The translations under genes and the position numbers were made by a program. Shown piece by piece: positions 33,705-45,384 of a stretch of 64,000 bases of DNA. The DNA lies in the NCBI RefSeq assembly GCF_907165205.1, contig NC_058195.1, forward strand, positions 10,106,001-10,170,000, given 5' to 3'. Under the pieces are notes generated by a model. That model searched no databases. It had not been told where the DNA came from and saw only the letters and a list, made by a program, of their open reading frames with translations. Source of the DNA: Coccinella septempunctata. Its lineage: Eukaryota > Arthropoda > Insecta > Coleoptera > Coccinellidae. How positions within the stretch are numbered: position 1 is the first letter of the stretch; every line of letters begins with the position of its first letter.

Positions 33705-34651
33705 TATACTGCATTCACATCTATTTTAGCAGACGGTTGGCCATGAAATGATTTTCTCAAGTTCTTGTAACTGCAACAGAGTAAGGTTGGCACTCATGAA
33801 ATGTCGTTAATGTCATAACGCCGTTGCCACAACTAATATCAATTTTTATTATGAAAATTCCGAAAGTGATTGAAAAAAGAGACAGGGTTTTAGGAAGTGC
33901 TATTTAGAATTCAGGTCAGCTCATTCAAATATTTATACCCTGATATTCCAAAATCCACAATACGTCAGACGGTAGCGAACATATTCAATGTAAGAGAATT
34001 CATATAATGTTTCATCTGAATCTAGACGACTTATATTTCAGCTGAATATTTCCACAATCAGAAATATTGTGAATGAAGAGGATATGACAAAGAATTTCCT
34101 TCTATTGGGAGACCCAAAAAAGTGGTGGCATTTGAGAATTTTATGTTTGAGTAATTTAATGCGAAAAGTTTACTACAGGATTTTCGATGAATGTCATCTT
34201 AAAATAAGTTCCCCAAAATTGATTTTTCTATTTTTCATTTGACTTGTCCTGTATATGGTGAATGTATTAAGATACCAATAACTACCTAATTGTTAATATA
34301 TCAATGTTTTAAGATGAACAGCAACAAATACGCGCCAGTTGTCCTGTTAATTGTTTATTCATGTGATATTTTTGTTCAAAGGTGAAGTTCATCTTGTATT
34401 TTCCATGCAAATACCTGGATTTGGTATGCCTTCAATCAGTTTTTATGAACTTCAATTATGTTCGTCACATATTTTCCGAAGAGATCCGACATTGTGATAA
34501 AATACGTAATAACAGAAACTTATATAGCGTTGATTTAAAGCAAAAAATGTTTTGACGAGCGTCATAACCCCACATTTTCTTACTATACAGAGTGAAATGT
34601 GTCAAATTTCCATGGCCAACTGACTGCTTAAATAAAAGTGAATGAAGTATA
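33705..34651 (+). mobile_element. TIR element family R, copy 2 (internally deleted)
   Basis: Ends TATACTGCATTC and GAATGAAGTATA, with the GGTTGGCCATG and CATGGCCAAC subterminal blocks. It keeps the HTH-like exon blocks and a 52-bp intron-like segment (33990-34041), but lacks about 280 bases of the 3' untranslated part that full copies have (the GCATTTCATCTTCGGGTTG region). Confidence 0.8.
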
Positions 34652-34663
34652 CATATACAATGC

Positions 34664-34890
34664 AGTAACGTCACGTGAAGACGACTTTATAACGTCACCT
34701 TCAATGACGTTCATAGGACGTCATTTTAGCGTCGATGACGTCCACGTCAGGAAATCACCAATTGAGCACGTCATTATTGACATCACGTGGAGAACGTCTT
34801 TATAACGTCACCTTCAATGACGTTCATAGGACGTCATTTTCGCGTCGATGACGTCTACCGTCAGGAAATCACCAATTGAGTACGTCATTT
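34664..34890 (+). repeat. Tandem pair of about 112-bp TGACGT-rich units
   Basis: Two nearly identical units: TATAACGTCACCTTCAATGA then CGTTCATAGGACGTCATTTT and GTCGATGACGTC, ending CAGGAAATCACCAATTGAG. Each unit has at least six ACGT-centred motifs. They differ by a few bases and a small indel. Confidence 0.85.
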
Positions 34891-34911
34891 AGACGTACGC
34901 TTGCTGCCTGG

Positions 34912-36485
34912 AATCGCTCATCAGTTGGATTCAATTCAAATCGAATCCCCGATTCAAAAGACTTCAGTCGTCCATTCTTCCCTCCTATTCCTCCCGGATA
35001 TAAATGGTCACAGTTCGGGCAATCTGCGCTGCAGAACTCCCGCACCTATTCCCTCCAGACAATAAAACAAGTCCTGTCTCGGAAGAAACGGACTCCTATT
35101 CAAAGCGTATAAGTGACCTTTCTAACGGAATGAAGCTAATCGGTGGAAATATTGCAGTAACCCCCGGCGTCGGGGTCGTGGATTCCATCGACTCTTCGCC
35201 ACATAGGGCGGTAATTTTACGCTCGGGCGATGGGAGTGAAAACTCCACATAAGAAAGGTATGTCGCCCGTCTACAACAAAAGGGTCATCTGTTCTGCGGG
35301 GTCCTGCGGGTTGTTATCCGCACGCGTGGACGGTGTTAAGTTCTTTATTGTTATCGCCCCAGCACGGTGGATTTGGGCGACCGAGAACGTATCTCGGACA
35401 GTCTATACACAATTCCCGACATAATTCCGGCCAAATGTACCGTGGCTTCTTGTTTATTTTTATGGCTGTTTTCGACGCACTTCAGGAGGCGTCGTTCCAT
35501 CTTTTAAGTACGAAATAGTCTAGTTTTCGCGTCGGACGACCCTTTAAGTTGTTTGTTTTGATTCCGGGGAAAAGAGGTAAATAACTCGTGTCGGCTCTTT
35601 GCGGCTTCTGGGATGCCCACTCAATTTTGTGGTTATTTCGACGCCGATGTTCTCTCCGGCTTCCTTCTGGCGGATTAAGCGGACTTGGGGAATCTAGATT
35701 CTCTCCATGGGTCGCTGAAATTCGACTTCTGAACGTGTTATCTTCCTGAGCGCTCCAATGAAAGTATACTGCCATTTTATTTTGATGTGGTGCCTTGGTC
35801 TTAGCGAGGTGAGCCCAATATTATCTAATGTCATTACTTGGCTCTTCAGAATTGGGCAGATAATTTTCTAACGGTTGTTCTGTACTTTACTAATGGCCAT
35901 TTTTGTAATCATAATCCAAGACTACGCTTCTTCGGCCACTTAAGGCTCTACTGACCTCATGAGCTCACCAGAGCGCCTTCTGCCATTTTTTGAACCCAAG
36001 CTTAACGATGATTTGGCTGTTCCGGATCAAGATCTCAGCTGTTTATGGCTCTGATGAACGGATAGGAAAATAGTATCAATATTTACTGGTACGAAATGGC
36101 TGTTTGAGATTCAAATGGATATCAAGGCTTTCATGATGGTTTAAGGTTATAACAGATGGAAAATTGCTTAATACATATATCTCCTAATGTACCAGTGGCT
36201 GTATAGGCCCAATCAGTTCTTCGTCTTCCAGAGAGATAAGGCCATAATCGAATTTCAAAAATAATAATATCGAATTGTCTTTATTTGTACTGTTCTATAA
36301 AAAACAATGATGACGATAAATCATCTCACAACTCACAAGACAAATTTGGCTGTTCACTGATTTTTCGGTCCTTCACAACAAAAATGTTAATTTCACTTGT
36401 TGCCTAGGGTTGATGATAATCTTCTAAGTAACACAAACAATTCAATCGAGAAAGCTTAACTCAAATTCGATTGAAGCTATAATAT
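34912..36485. other. Unassigned, moderately GC-rich sequence
   Basis: Between 34912 and 35780 the composition is GC-richer than average and several frames overlap on both strands, none recognisable. This could be old host DNA. Nothing identifiable from 35780 to 36485. Confidence 0.4.
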
Positions 36486-36758
36486 ACAGGGTGTATTTGA
36501 AGAGGACGCCTTTTTATCAAAAAAAGGTAGAACTGGTCAAAATGAAGCGTTTCATCAAAAATCATTTATACAAAACTCTCAAAATGACAAAGTTGAAAAA
36601 AAATTGAAAATGATTACTGAAATAGATCCTCATACGATCATAGACCGTTTGTTAGCTGAATAAGAGCAAAGCAGTGGGAAAAAAATTGATCCCTTATTCG
36701 ACCATGTGGTTTCGTTTGGGATATTGGCTCGTTCGATATTTACGTGGTAATGAAAATA

Positions 36759-37531
36759 AATACTAGGGCTAAGGCTAACCTAGACACGGAAATACACAAC
36801 CGTATCAATTCGGCATCACGGGCATTCTGGAAGCTAAATGTCAGAGTGTTCAAAATCACGACCTCAATCTGACGACAAGACAGCTGTTTACAAGGCAGTC
36901 GTCCTCCCAACGCTTCTTTACGGAAGCGAAAGCTGGACGCCCTGCAGGCGACATATTGAACAGCTTGAACGAACGCAACAACGTCATCTAAGACAGATAA
37001 TGCACATCAGATGGTTCCATAAAGTTTCGAATGGAGAAATGTTGCAACGCGCGAGTTGTACAACAATTGAGACTCAAGTAACAAGGGCCTGACTCAGATG
37101 GAGCGGCCACATTCTGAGGATGCAAGACACAAGACTCCCCAAAATAGCTTTGTATGGCGAATTGACAGAGGGAGCCCGGAAACCAGGAGGCCAGTATAAG
37201 CGGTTTGAGGATACACTACATCAATCCCTAAAATCTGTTAATGCCAATCATAACTGGGAACAACTAGCTTTAGACAGGCCACAGTGGAGGTCTGTGGTGC
37301 ACAGTTATAGTGGAGACTCGAGAAGAATACAGCGGCGGCCAGATCTGGTTGGTGACTATCCACGCCCGGAGTGTGGAAGGATCTGTAGATCGCGGATGGG
37401 TCTCTTCAGTCACAGGAGGGCACACAGTCGCAATTAGCCCTAAGGAATAATAAGTCGGTTCTTTTTTTTTATGTCATTTTTTAGATTCATTCCCGGTAAC
37501 AGGATACAGCAATGATGATGATGATGATGGA
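36759..37531 (+). mobile_element. 5'-truncated LINE with C-terminal zinc finger, copy d (best preserved)
   Basis: A 773-bp insertion flanked by the 10-bp target duplication AATGAAAATA (36749-36758 and 37532-37541). The 3' end is CAGGATACAGC(AATG)(ATG)n, a triplet tail rather than poly(A). RTE-like elements commonly end this way. The tail and coding order (RT end, then finger) define a family with copies a, b, c and e. Confidence 0.9.
36838..37437 (+). pseudogene. LINE ORF2 C-terminus: RT end plus C2H2 zinc finger
   Basis: The frame reads TAVYKAVVLPTLLYGSESWT, CRRHIEQLERTQQRHLRQIM, HIRWFHKVSN, then a single TGA at 37090-37092, then LRWSGHILRMQDTRLPKIAL, YGELTEGARKPGGQYKRF, QLALDRPQWRSVVHSYSGDS, RRIQRRPDLVGDYPRPECGR. 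The last residues form a classical C2H2 finger: PECGRICRSRMGLFSHRRAH, with C-x2-C-x12-H-x3-H spacing where the first C is replaced by R in this copy (PRPEC; copies c and e read YPCPEC). It ends SRN or SQ before the stop. A finger at the very C-terminus suggests nucleic-acid binding, perhaps of the template 3' end or target; that role is inference. Confidence 0.8.
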
Positions 37532-38243
37532 AATGAAAATAGAAACTTGAAATCACTCATTTCGATACCAACTGACAGAAGAGATTTAGGACACAAGTGT
37601 AAAAAATAGAATAATACTTCAAAATCTCACTAAGTTATTCACGAATTTTTTCATAATGGGCATCACAATCCTGTTGTTCGAACATCCCAACAATCGTCGT
37701 AAAAATGAGATGTAATGCGGAAATATCATAGCACATTTTCAACATAACTAACATAAGCACTTTCAAGAAACTGCCTCGATTTTCTACATTGTTTTTCAGA
37801 CAACTTTTGGTTAAACGACCTAGTTTGATGAGTTTTACCTTCTGTCAAAAAAACCCTCACCTTTGAAAACACCCTGTATATTTGTAGTCGTATCTTTTAC
37901 TTTTTATGTCCAAAAACTGTCGCAACTCAACTGCAAAAATTGTTTTCGAAAGATTCCAGACCAAACTACTTCTTATTGATGTGTGTCTGAATGGACACTT
38001 CCATTGTCTGCCTTTCTCATTTCACATTATGTTGTATGAACAACAATTTATACAATTACCATACAACATCAATAGTATGTATATGTATTTATGCCACTCA
38101 GGAAACGGATTGGTAATCGTATAATCCAGATGGGATATTCTGTCACATTGGTTCTGTTTATGCATTCGACTGTTCAGTATGAACCGACTGGCTTATATCA
38201 CTTTGCAGCATCAGATGGCTCTCTAACGATTTCTTCTTAAATA

Positions 38244-38352
38244 TACAGGGTGCTTTCAAAGGTAAGGCTTTTTTTGACCGAAGGTAGGAGTCATTGAAAT
38301 ACCTAAGTCATTTCACGAAAACTTTCCCATATAAAACATTCAAGAGGGCTGA
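38244..38352 (+). repeat. Fragment of an S-related TIR element
   Basis: ACAGGGTGCTTTCAAAGGTA then AGGCTTTTTTTGACCGAAGG resembles the S terminus. Only one end is present and similarity is lost by about 38352. Confidence 0.55.
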
Positions 38353-39772
38353 GCTATAACACCCGGAATTTTGGTTTGGGAAATCTCTATCTCTTCGAAA
38401 ACCGCTTCACATCTATATCCAGCAAAAATGCCAAACCAAAGACGAATAACCGGAGCCTAAACACCTACTACTCTCGACTCGGAAAACAGATCGGAAATAA
38501 GAAAGACAAGCTTAATAAATTCGATATTTTGCAACGCGAATGTAAACACATTCAACTTCACCTACGGCCTGTTGTCGTTTCTTATAGTTTCGGGAGGAGT
38601 TTTATAATTTCTGAGAACCTTCCTCGTTTTCTGTACGAAACCAACCTGGAAAAGCTTACTAATAGCAAGAAAATCATTTTCCATATCCCGTAGCACGATC
38701 TGTAACCCATATTTGGGCGCAAAATATCGAGATGAATTTTCAAAAATTCGAGATTACTTTGCTCCTCAAGTCCATCAGCTGACATTGACGTTACTATTCG
38801 TACCTTTTCAGTATTTATCTGACTTCACTTAGCCGCTCACTGCCCAACATTTTTCCAGATGCCAGTTATACTCATTTTTTTAATCATTTTCTGATTCAGT
38901 TGGATTCAAGACTTCTCAAACTTATGCTGTACCATGTGGGTTATAAAGTTTCCACATTGAAACTCTTATACAACAGAAGGATTGAGTTGAAATTTCTTTT
39001 TGATTACCCAACTTTCTTCCCTTTATTCTATTTTGAATAACTCATATATTTTCATTCGATTAATAAAATGAATGTTGACCCCCTTTATAATATATTGATA
39101 ATGTCCGACGATGAATGTCGAAGGAAGAATATTAGTATAGAACCCATGCTCTGTGCACTAAGTGCTCCAATGTTACCTGCTTTTTCTTTGTATAGGCCTA
39201 GAACACAATTACTCGAACTACCTTGTCGGGCGGTACGCTTTTTACCTGACCCTTTGTTAGAGCACCTCCACGTGCTAGATAATCGACCGCCGCCATCTTA
39301 CTTTGTGAATAAAAAGTACTAACCACGTGTTTTAGTGAATCTAACATGAATATATTTTTGCTATCTGATACTTTCTGCGAACTTCTGATACTCACATCAA
39401 ACTTCTTACTTTTTTTTAATATTCTGAATGACTTGAAGAAACCATATTGGTTTTAATATAACATGATCCTCCTCGAATTGATATAGTATCATCAATTCTA
39501 TCATCTAATCGTGTGTTTGCTCCCGCCCGACCAGCTCCAAGACGACTATTCTACCTCGGTCAATATCATATCTCCCATATCAGTGCTGCAGTCTGTTAAT
39601 TTCTCTTCCCTTACTCACGTAAGGATGGCGAAGGGAATAATTAGCTATATGCAAGGAAGGATGGACTGATTTCATACCAAGTATTATAGATTATGTTGTA
39701 TAATCCTTGATTTCATTATTTCATATTACGTTTTTTTCTGTTCCTATTGAGAATCTCATTTTGTGAGACTGA
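38353..39772. other. Unassigned sequence
   Basis: No gene recognised. Segment 39068-39420 has modest open frames on both strands without known motifs. Confidence 0.4.
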
Positions 39773-40035
39773 CAGCGGGTTTCATAAAACTTTGATTGTC
39801 CGATCCACGATTTGACAATCACTCGACTTCTGAAATTAAATCACTGAAACCTTTTCATATCTGAATATATAGAAGAAGTAGCAATTGAGAATAATTGAAT
39901 GGACGTATGAATATCATAATTTGATGCGAGAATGATATTTTGAATGATCATGATTGAATTATCGATTGAAAAAAAATTGACGTCTATGCGTCAATCAATT
40001 TGATTTCCCGGATCAAGCTTTATGAAACTCGGGGT
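39773..40035 (+). mobile_element. MITE family T, complete copy
   Basis: Begins CAGCGGGTTTCATAAAACTT and ends AAGCTTTATGAAACTCGGGG; the inner parts (TTGATTGTCCGATC, GGATCAAGC) are complementary too. Length about 263 bases, no coding capacity. It shows what the two copies at 13261-13805 have lost. Confidence 0.75.
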
Positions 40036-40809
40036 AAATTTGTTCAGCTTAAACGCAAAATTATCCTAAAAATCAAAAGACGTTCAATGTATAGTCTGAA
40101 TTTTAGGAAATGAATAAGAAACATCCGTTTGTCGTGAATTTTCCATTTTTCCACTCCCACCGACGAGGTCCTGTGAGTCGACAATTTCAGCATCAAACAA
40201 ATACCCAATTTTTTGCCCGCGATTCTGACAGACCGTTAGCAAATTGAACCTGGAAAGTTCCAGCGAGCAGTCCGCTCGAACTGTTAACTCGCGATTAAAA
40301 TTAAAAGGAGGCCTAGCACTCCTTTAATTAGGACCGGAATAGTAGATGACGTTGAAAAATCACGGCAGTCGCAGGGGGAAATCCCCGAGTATAAATTCGC
40401 AATCAGGCCAGGTCAGACCTGTAATTAAATTGAGCCGAATCGGGAGTTTGGGCGCGGTATTTTCATTAAAGGCAACCCCGAGTATGTTCGAACCGCTACA
40501 CGCACGGGGTAAATTGATACGTTTTACATATCATATGGGGTTTATGTCAATTCGTCTACCCAGCAGCGGGTATATGCTCTATTATGCATATTTCGACGAT
40601 GCTGCCTCTATCTCTAATTGTCTTCACAAGATTACTGCAGATGCGCATCGCCGGCTGATTTATTGCAAGTGCCGAGTCTGATGATGTCGACGGAGTGTGT
40701 TTTATCAGTTTGACGGAGGGGATTCAACTAGTTGCCCTGCAGATTCAACCCCAGGAAACATAGGAATGATCGACGGCGAACGCAGAACGTCATTTGAATC
40801 TCTACAAGG
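40036..40809. other. Unassigned sequence
   Basis: GC-richer around 40130-40760, with a 111-residue frame (40346-40681) that has no domain I recognise. Possibly unique host DNA. Confidence 0.4.
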
Positions 40810-42041
40810 TATACTTCATTCAAATTTATTTCAGCAGTCGGTTGGCCATGAAATAGTTTTCTCAAGTTTTTGTAACTAGAACGAAGTTAGGTTGGCACTC
40901 ATGAAATGTCGTTAATGTCATAACGCCGTTGCCACAACTAATATCAATTTTTATTACGAAAATGCCGACAGTGATTGAAAAAAGAGACAGGGTTTCAGGA
41001 AGTGCTATTTAGAATTCAGGTCCGCTCATTCAAATAGTTATACCCTGATATTCTAATATCCACAATACGTCAGACGGTAGCGAACTTATTCAATGTAAGA
41101 GAATTTATATAATGTTTCATCTGAATCTAAACGACTTATATTTCAGCGGGATATTTCCACAATCAGAAAGATTGTGAATGAAGAGGATGACAAAGAATTT
41201 CCTTCTATTGGGAGACCCAAAAAAGTGGTGGCATTTGAGAATTTTATGTTTGAGTGAATTAATGCGAAAAGTTTACTACAGGATTTTCGATAAATGTCAT
41301 CGGAGAATAAGTTCCCTAAAATGGATTTTTCTATTTTTCATTTGACTTGTCCTATACAATGTAAATGTCTTAAGGTACTAATAAATACCCAATTATTATT
41401 ATTACATCAATGTATTGTGATGAATAGCCACAAATACGCGCAAGTTGCCCTGTTACTTGTTTATTCATGTGAAATTTTTGTTCAGCGGTAATGTTACATC
41501 TTAACTTGAAACTTCCTTCAATTCTTTTTACTTATATTGATGCAAGATATGATATGATTTTTTGTTGAAGAATTTAACATTCTTGTAATTATCTGTTAAT
41601 TCCTTCGGGAGATACCCATTCCCAACCACTGCAATAAATGCATTTCATCTTCGGGTTGGTATTTTTGAAATCTACAACTGATATACCGTATCAAACTTTA
41701 GCCAAAGAAGATAATGAACATTAACTCTCCTCAAGCTAGTGCATATTATGATATTATACTGATCTCTTGTATTTTCCATGCGAATAACTGGATTTGGTAT
41801 GCCTTCAATCAGTTTGTATAAGCTTCAATTATGTTCGTCACATATTTTCCGAAGAGATTCGACATCGTGATAAAATACGTAATAACAGAAACTTTTACGT
41901 AGAACGGGCAACATAGCGTTGATTTAAAACCCAAAAGTGTTTTGACAAGCTTCATAACCCCACATTTTCGTTCTATACAGAGTGAAATGTGTCAAATTTC
42001 CATGGCCAACCGACTGCTAAAATAAAAGTGAATGAAGTATA
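40810..42041 (+). mobile_element. TIR element family R, copy 3 (full length)
   Basis: Ends TATACTTCATTC and GAATGAAGTATA, 1232 bases. In the coding sense: a possible start ATGCCGACAGTGATTGAAAA, then a block ending ACGTCAGACGGTAGCGAAC, then a 52-bp segment with GT...AG ends (41095-41146, GTAAGAGAATTT to TTATATTTCAG). Removing that segment gives IRQTVANIF joined to ISTIRKIVNEED and FPSIGRPKK, an HTH-like DNA-binding layout with an AT-hook-like GRPKK, better than either unspliced frame. Downstream the frame is broken. This appears to be a non-autonomous element carrying exons of a DNA-binding or transposase N-terminus. Confidence 0.75.
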
Positions 42042-43073
42042 GGTATACTCCAATCACTTTTATTTTAGCACTCGGTTGGCCATGAAATAATTTTCTCAAG
42101 GTTTCGTGACTAGAACGGAGTATGAGATTGAAGGTTGGCACTCATGAAATGTCGTTAATGCCATAACGTCGTTACCACAACTAATATCAATTACAAAAAT
42201 GCCGAAAATGGTTGAAAACGAGAGTAGACAGGGTTTCAGGAAGTGCTATTTAGACTTCAGGTCCACTCATTCAAATAGTAGGTAACACTGATATTCCAAT
42301 ATCTGCAATATATCAGACGGTAACGAACATATTCAATGTTAAAGATAAGTGAATTTATATAATGTTTCTTCTGAATCTGAACGACTTATGTTTTAGCTGA
42401 ATGTTTCCGCACAATAAGAAGATTTCCTTCTATTAGGAGACCTAAAAGTGCTGCACTTGAGAATTTTCATTTTAGGGCGAACGAATGCGAAAAGTTAATA
42501 CAGGATTTTCGATGAATGTCATCGTAGAATGAGTTCCAGAAAATTTATTTTTCTATTTTGCATTTGACTTGTCCTATATATTGTAAATGTCTCAAGGGAT
42601 CAATAAAAATATTATTATATCACAGTATTGAAGAATAAAGAGCCATAAATATGAGCCAGTTGTCCTGTCCTATTAGTAGTGTACACAACAATTGAGACTC
42701 AAGTAACGAGAGCCCGACTCAGATGGAGCGGCCAGATTCTGAAGATGCAAGACACAAGACTTCCCAAAATAGCTCTTTATGACGAATTCACAGAGGGAGC
42801 TCGGAAACCAGGAGGCCAGTATAAGCGGTTTAAGGATACACTGCATCAATCCCTAAAATCAGATATGCCAATCATAACTGGGAACAACTAGAGTTAGACA
42901 GATCACAGTCTCCACTGACCTCCATAGACCTCCGTCTATGGTGCACAGTTATAATGGAGACTCGAGAAGAATACAGCGGCGGCCAGATCTGGTTGGTGAC
43001 TATCCATGCCCGGAGTGTGGATGGATCTGTAGGTCACGGTTGGGTCTCTTAAGTCACAGGAGGGCACACAGTC

Positions 43074-44470
43074 AGCTATGTGAAGCTGGCACCCCCAAAT
43101 GCGATTTTTGAAACAAAAATTTCAGGGTCGTTTGTCCATCGTAGGTCCACGTTTGTCCACCTTTTTTTTTCATTTGTCCAGGCACCGTTTGAGAAATATG
43201 GGAAAAAAACTTTTTTCGGTGCATTTTCTGAGCAGCACCCCCAAATTGCAAAAACGTTTTTTTGATGGTACAGATCGTTTGTCCTACGTAAGTCCACTTT
43301 TGTCCACCCAATTTTTTCATTTGTCCACCCACAGAACCGTAGAAATCAACCTTTCAAAATTTTAGAAAGTGTGAAGTTGGCACCCCCAAATGAAAATTTT
43401 TGAACCAAAATTTCAGAATCGTTTGTCCATCGTAGGTCCATGTTTGTCCACCTTTTTTTTTCATTTGTCCACCCACAGAACCGTAGAAATCAACCTTTTA
43501 AAATTTTGGAAAGTGTGAAGTTGGCACCCCCAAATGAAAATTTTTGAACCAAAATTTTAGGGTCGTTTGTCCATCGTAGGTCCATGTTTGTCCACCTTTT
43601 TTTTTCATTTGTCCAGGCACCTTTTGAGAGATATGGAAAAAGAAGTTGTTGTGGAGCATTTTCTGAGCAGCTCACCCAAATTGCGAAAAAGTGTTTTTTA
43701 TGGTAAAGATCGTTTATCCAACGTTAGTCCACTTTTGTCCACTAAATCTTGTCATTTGTCCACCCACAGAACCATAGAAATCAATCTTTGAAAGTTTTGG
43801 ATGAAAGTGTGAAGCTGAAACCTCAAATGCGAATTTTGAAACCAAAATTCCAGGGTAGTTTGTCCATCGTAGGTCTGTTTGTCCACCTTTTTTTCATTTA
43901 TCCAGGGAGCGTATGAAAGATATAAAAAAGGGAATTTTTCCATTGCATTTTCTGAGCAGTTCCACAGTTTTCCGCAATTCCACTTCAATCTAGGCAATTA
44001 TTTGATTCGTTCACTCGCAGAACCATAAAAAACATTTAAAAAAAAGTGTGATATTGACATCACAAAATGCAAATTTTCGAACCAAACATTCAGGTTCGTT
44101 TGTCTTTCGCTGGTTCATGTTTGTACATCGAAAATTCAATTGCATTTGTATAGACTCCATAAGCAAGATGGGATGAAAAATTGATCAGTCAAAATTCTTC
44201 GTTGACAATTCCTAAAATGCTAAAGAATATTTTTTACCAAATGAATCGTTCGTCCAAACTCACGTTTGTCCAGTCAAAATTCTTATTGGTTCATATGCTT
44301 TATTGATAAAAAAAGCAAATATATTCTTTTTATTCGTAATTTTACCAACAACTGCGAATTTATTGAGAATAACGTTGTTGCATCGCGGGTCATATTTGTT
44401 TACGAATTTCTTCAGTTGTCCAGATACCATTCGCAAATGGAATGGAATGTAATGTAATGGTAAGAAAACC
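43074..44470. repeat. Left foldback arm: tandem units, decaying inward
   Basis: The anchor TGGCACCCCCAAATG recurs at about 43087, 43378, 43521 and (as GAAACCTCAAATGCG) 43816, that is spacings of about 291, 143 and 294 bases: a full unit of about 292 and a half unit lacking its middle. Each unit carries several TTTGTCCA motifs. Units become diverged beyond 43900, and traces (TTGTCCAG, TCTGGACAAC) persist to about 44470. Apparent open frames here are repeat by-products. Confidence 0.85.
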
Positions 44471-44645
44471 AATTAGATTGTCTATCAAAGTTCTCCATCA
44501 GACAATTCAAAAATTGCAAATAATGATTTGTTGATGTTTTTCAATTTATGGGGAATGTATGGATAAATAATTTGATCATCTGTTTTCATTTCTATTTATT
44601 TGAAACAAAAAATATGGACAAGACTACGAGTACCTACTTTAATTT

Positions 44646-45348
44646 TTAGTTTCCACATTTGATATAAATGGCGATGACTGGATATACAAAAATATTGTCT
44701 TTGACTGATTGCACTTTTCGTGACATATCAACGCATTTTGTCCAAGTTTCTGTAACCCGTCTTGTAAATGCGACAAAGTGATGGGGATAATGAACAATCA
44801 CCCCGCCTAGCTTTTTTTTTTCATTTATTACCTTAATATAAACAGGAATTTCGTTCAATTTTATTCCATCAGGAAATAGATCTTTCTCAATTTGAAATAC
44901 AAGATCGAAATCGAAACATAATAAATCCGAACACACTTTGGCGAGTTTGGATTCAGAACTGCAGGTTCTGCAATCTTGCGTCTTTCGTCAAACTTTTCTA
45001 TCAGGAATATGTTGAAGTATTCGCTAAATGTCATTTCAGGTTTGTAATTATCGGCAACAATTACTTCTTCTTATGTTTCGTTAATGTTACAATTTTCACA
45101 AATTTGATGCATTGTAACGCCAGGGGTGTTCAAAATTAAATCCGCAGTACTTCGTAAACGCTTCCGTAGCAGTTCATGAAGTTATTATTTTTATCATTGT
45201 ATAAGCCTAGAATTGTAGCCCATTCGCGATACAAAGAATTGCTGACTCCCTCAACGGCGTATCTTTTAACAAAATCAAAAATTGGGGTATCGGAATTATT
45301 TTCAAAAAATTGTTTGAATTTCCCGAAATTGCAATAGCAGTTAGCCAT
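44646..45348 (-). pseudogene. Remnant of a ubiquitin-specific-peptidase-like (C19-like) gene
   Basis: Reading the minus strand, three frames join in order. First, 45348-45139 ends with GLYNDKNNNFMNCYGSVYEV. Second, about 45140-44950 has TMHQICENC, VADNYKPEMTFSEYFNIF and EKFDERRKIAEP, with one stop. Third, 44936-44646 has CSDLLCFDFDLVFQIEKD, KLGGVIVHYPHHFVAFTRR, TETWTKCVDMSRKVQSV and YPVIAIYIKCG. The layout matches the papain-like USP fold: a Cys box (N-C-Y), a His box (GGVIVH..HHFVAF), a W about ten residues on and a D-containing strand, then a hydrophobic last strand before the stop. It is a pseudogene (one stop, at least one or two frameshifts). Whether it was captured or is a native part of a MULE protein cannot be told here. 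Confidence in the family is moderate. Confidence 0.5.
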
Positions 45349-45384
45349 AACTTCCAGTTCAAACGCGCACGTGTTTTGAACATA

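Larger units (their letters stand above)
33135..34911. mobile_element. TIR element rich in TGACGT motifs (U), with nested repeats
   Basis: The left end CCAGGCAGCAAGAGTACGTC and the right end, whose complement is CCAGGCAGCAAGCGTACGTC, are inverted repeats (one mismatch in 20), continuing into AATGACGTAC on both sides. The subterminal parts (33148-33300 and 34664-34890) are crowded with TGACGT or ACGTCA hexamers. The interior is replaced by a segment of the palindrome family (33320-33704) and by R copy 2 (33705-34651). No transposase is seen and no clear target duplication. A non-autonomous DNA transposon is the likeliest reading. Confidence 0.65.
36486..37879 (+). mobile_element. TIR element family S, copy 2, split by a LINE
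   Basis: The left part (36486-36758) and right part (37532-37879) together correspond to S copy 1. Ends are ACAGGGTGTATTTGAAGAGG and AACACCCTGTAT. The right part has an extra deletion where copies 1 and 3 have the GTTCATGTTTCGTTTCGTTT region. The interruption is the LINE at 36759-37531. Confidence 0.8.

Noticed and set aside
39773..40035. Host regulatory palindrome
   Set aside because: Matching copies at 13261-13805 with the same termini show it is a dispersed MITE.
43080..43791. Several overlapping frames in the foldback arm
   Set aside because: They recur in each tandem unit and in both arms; repeat by-products.
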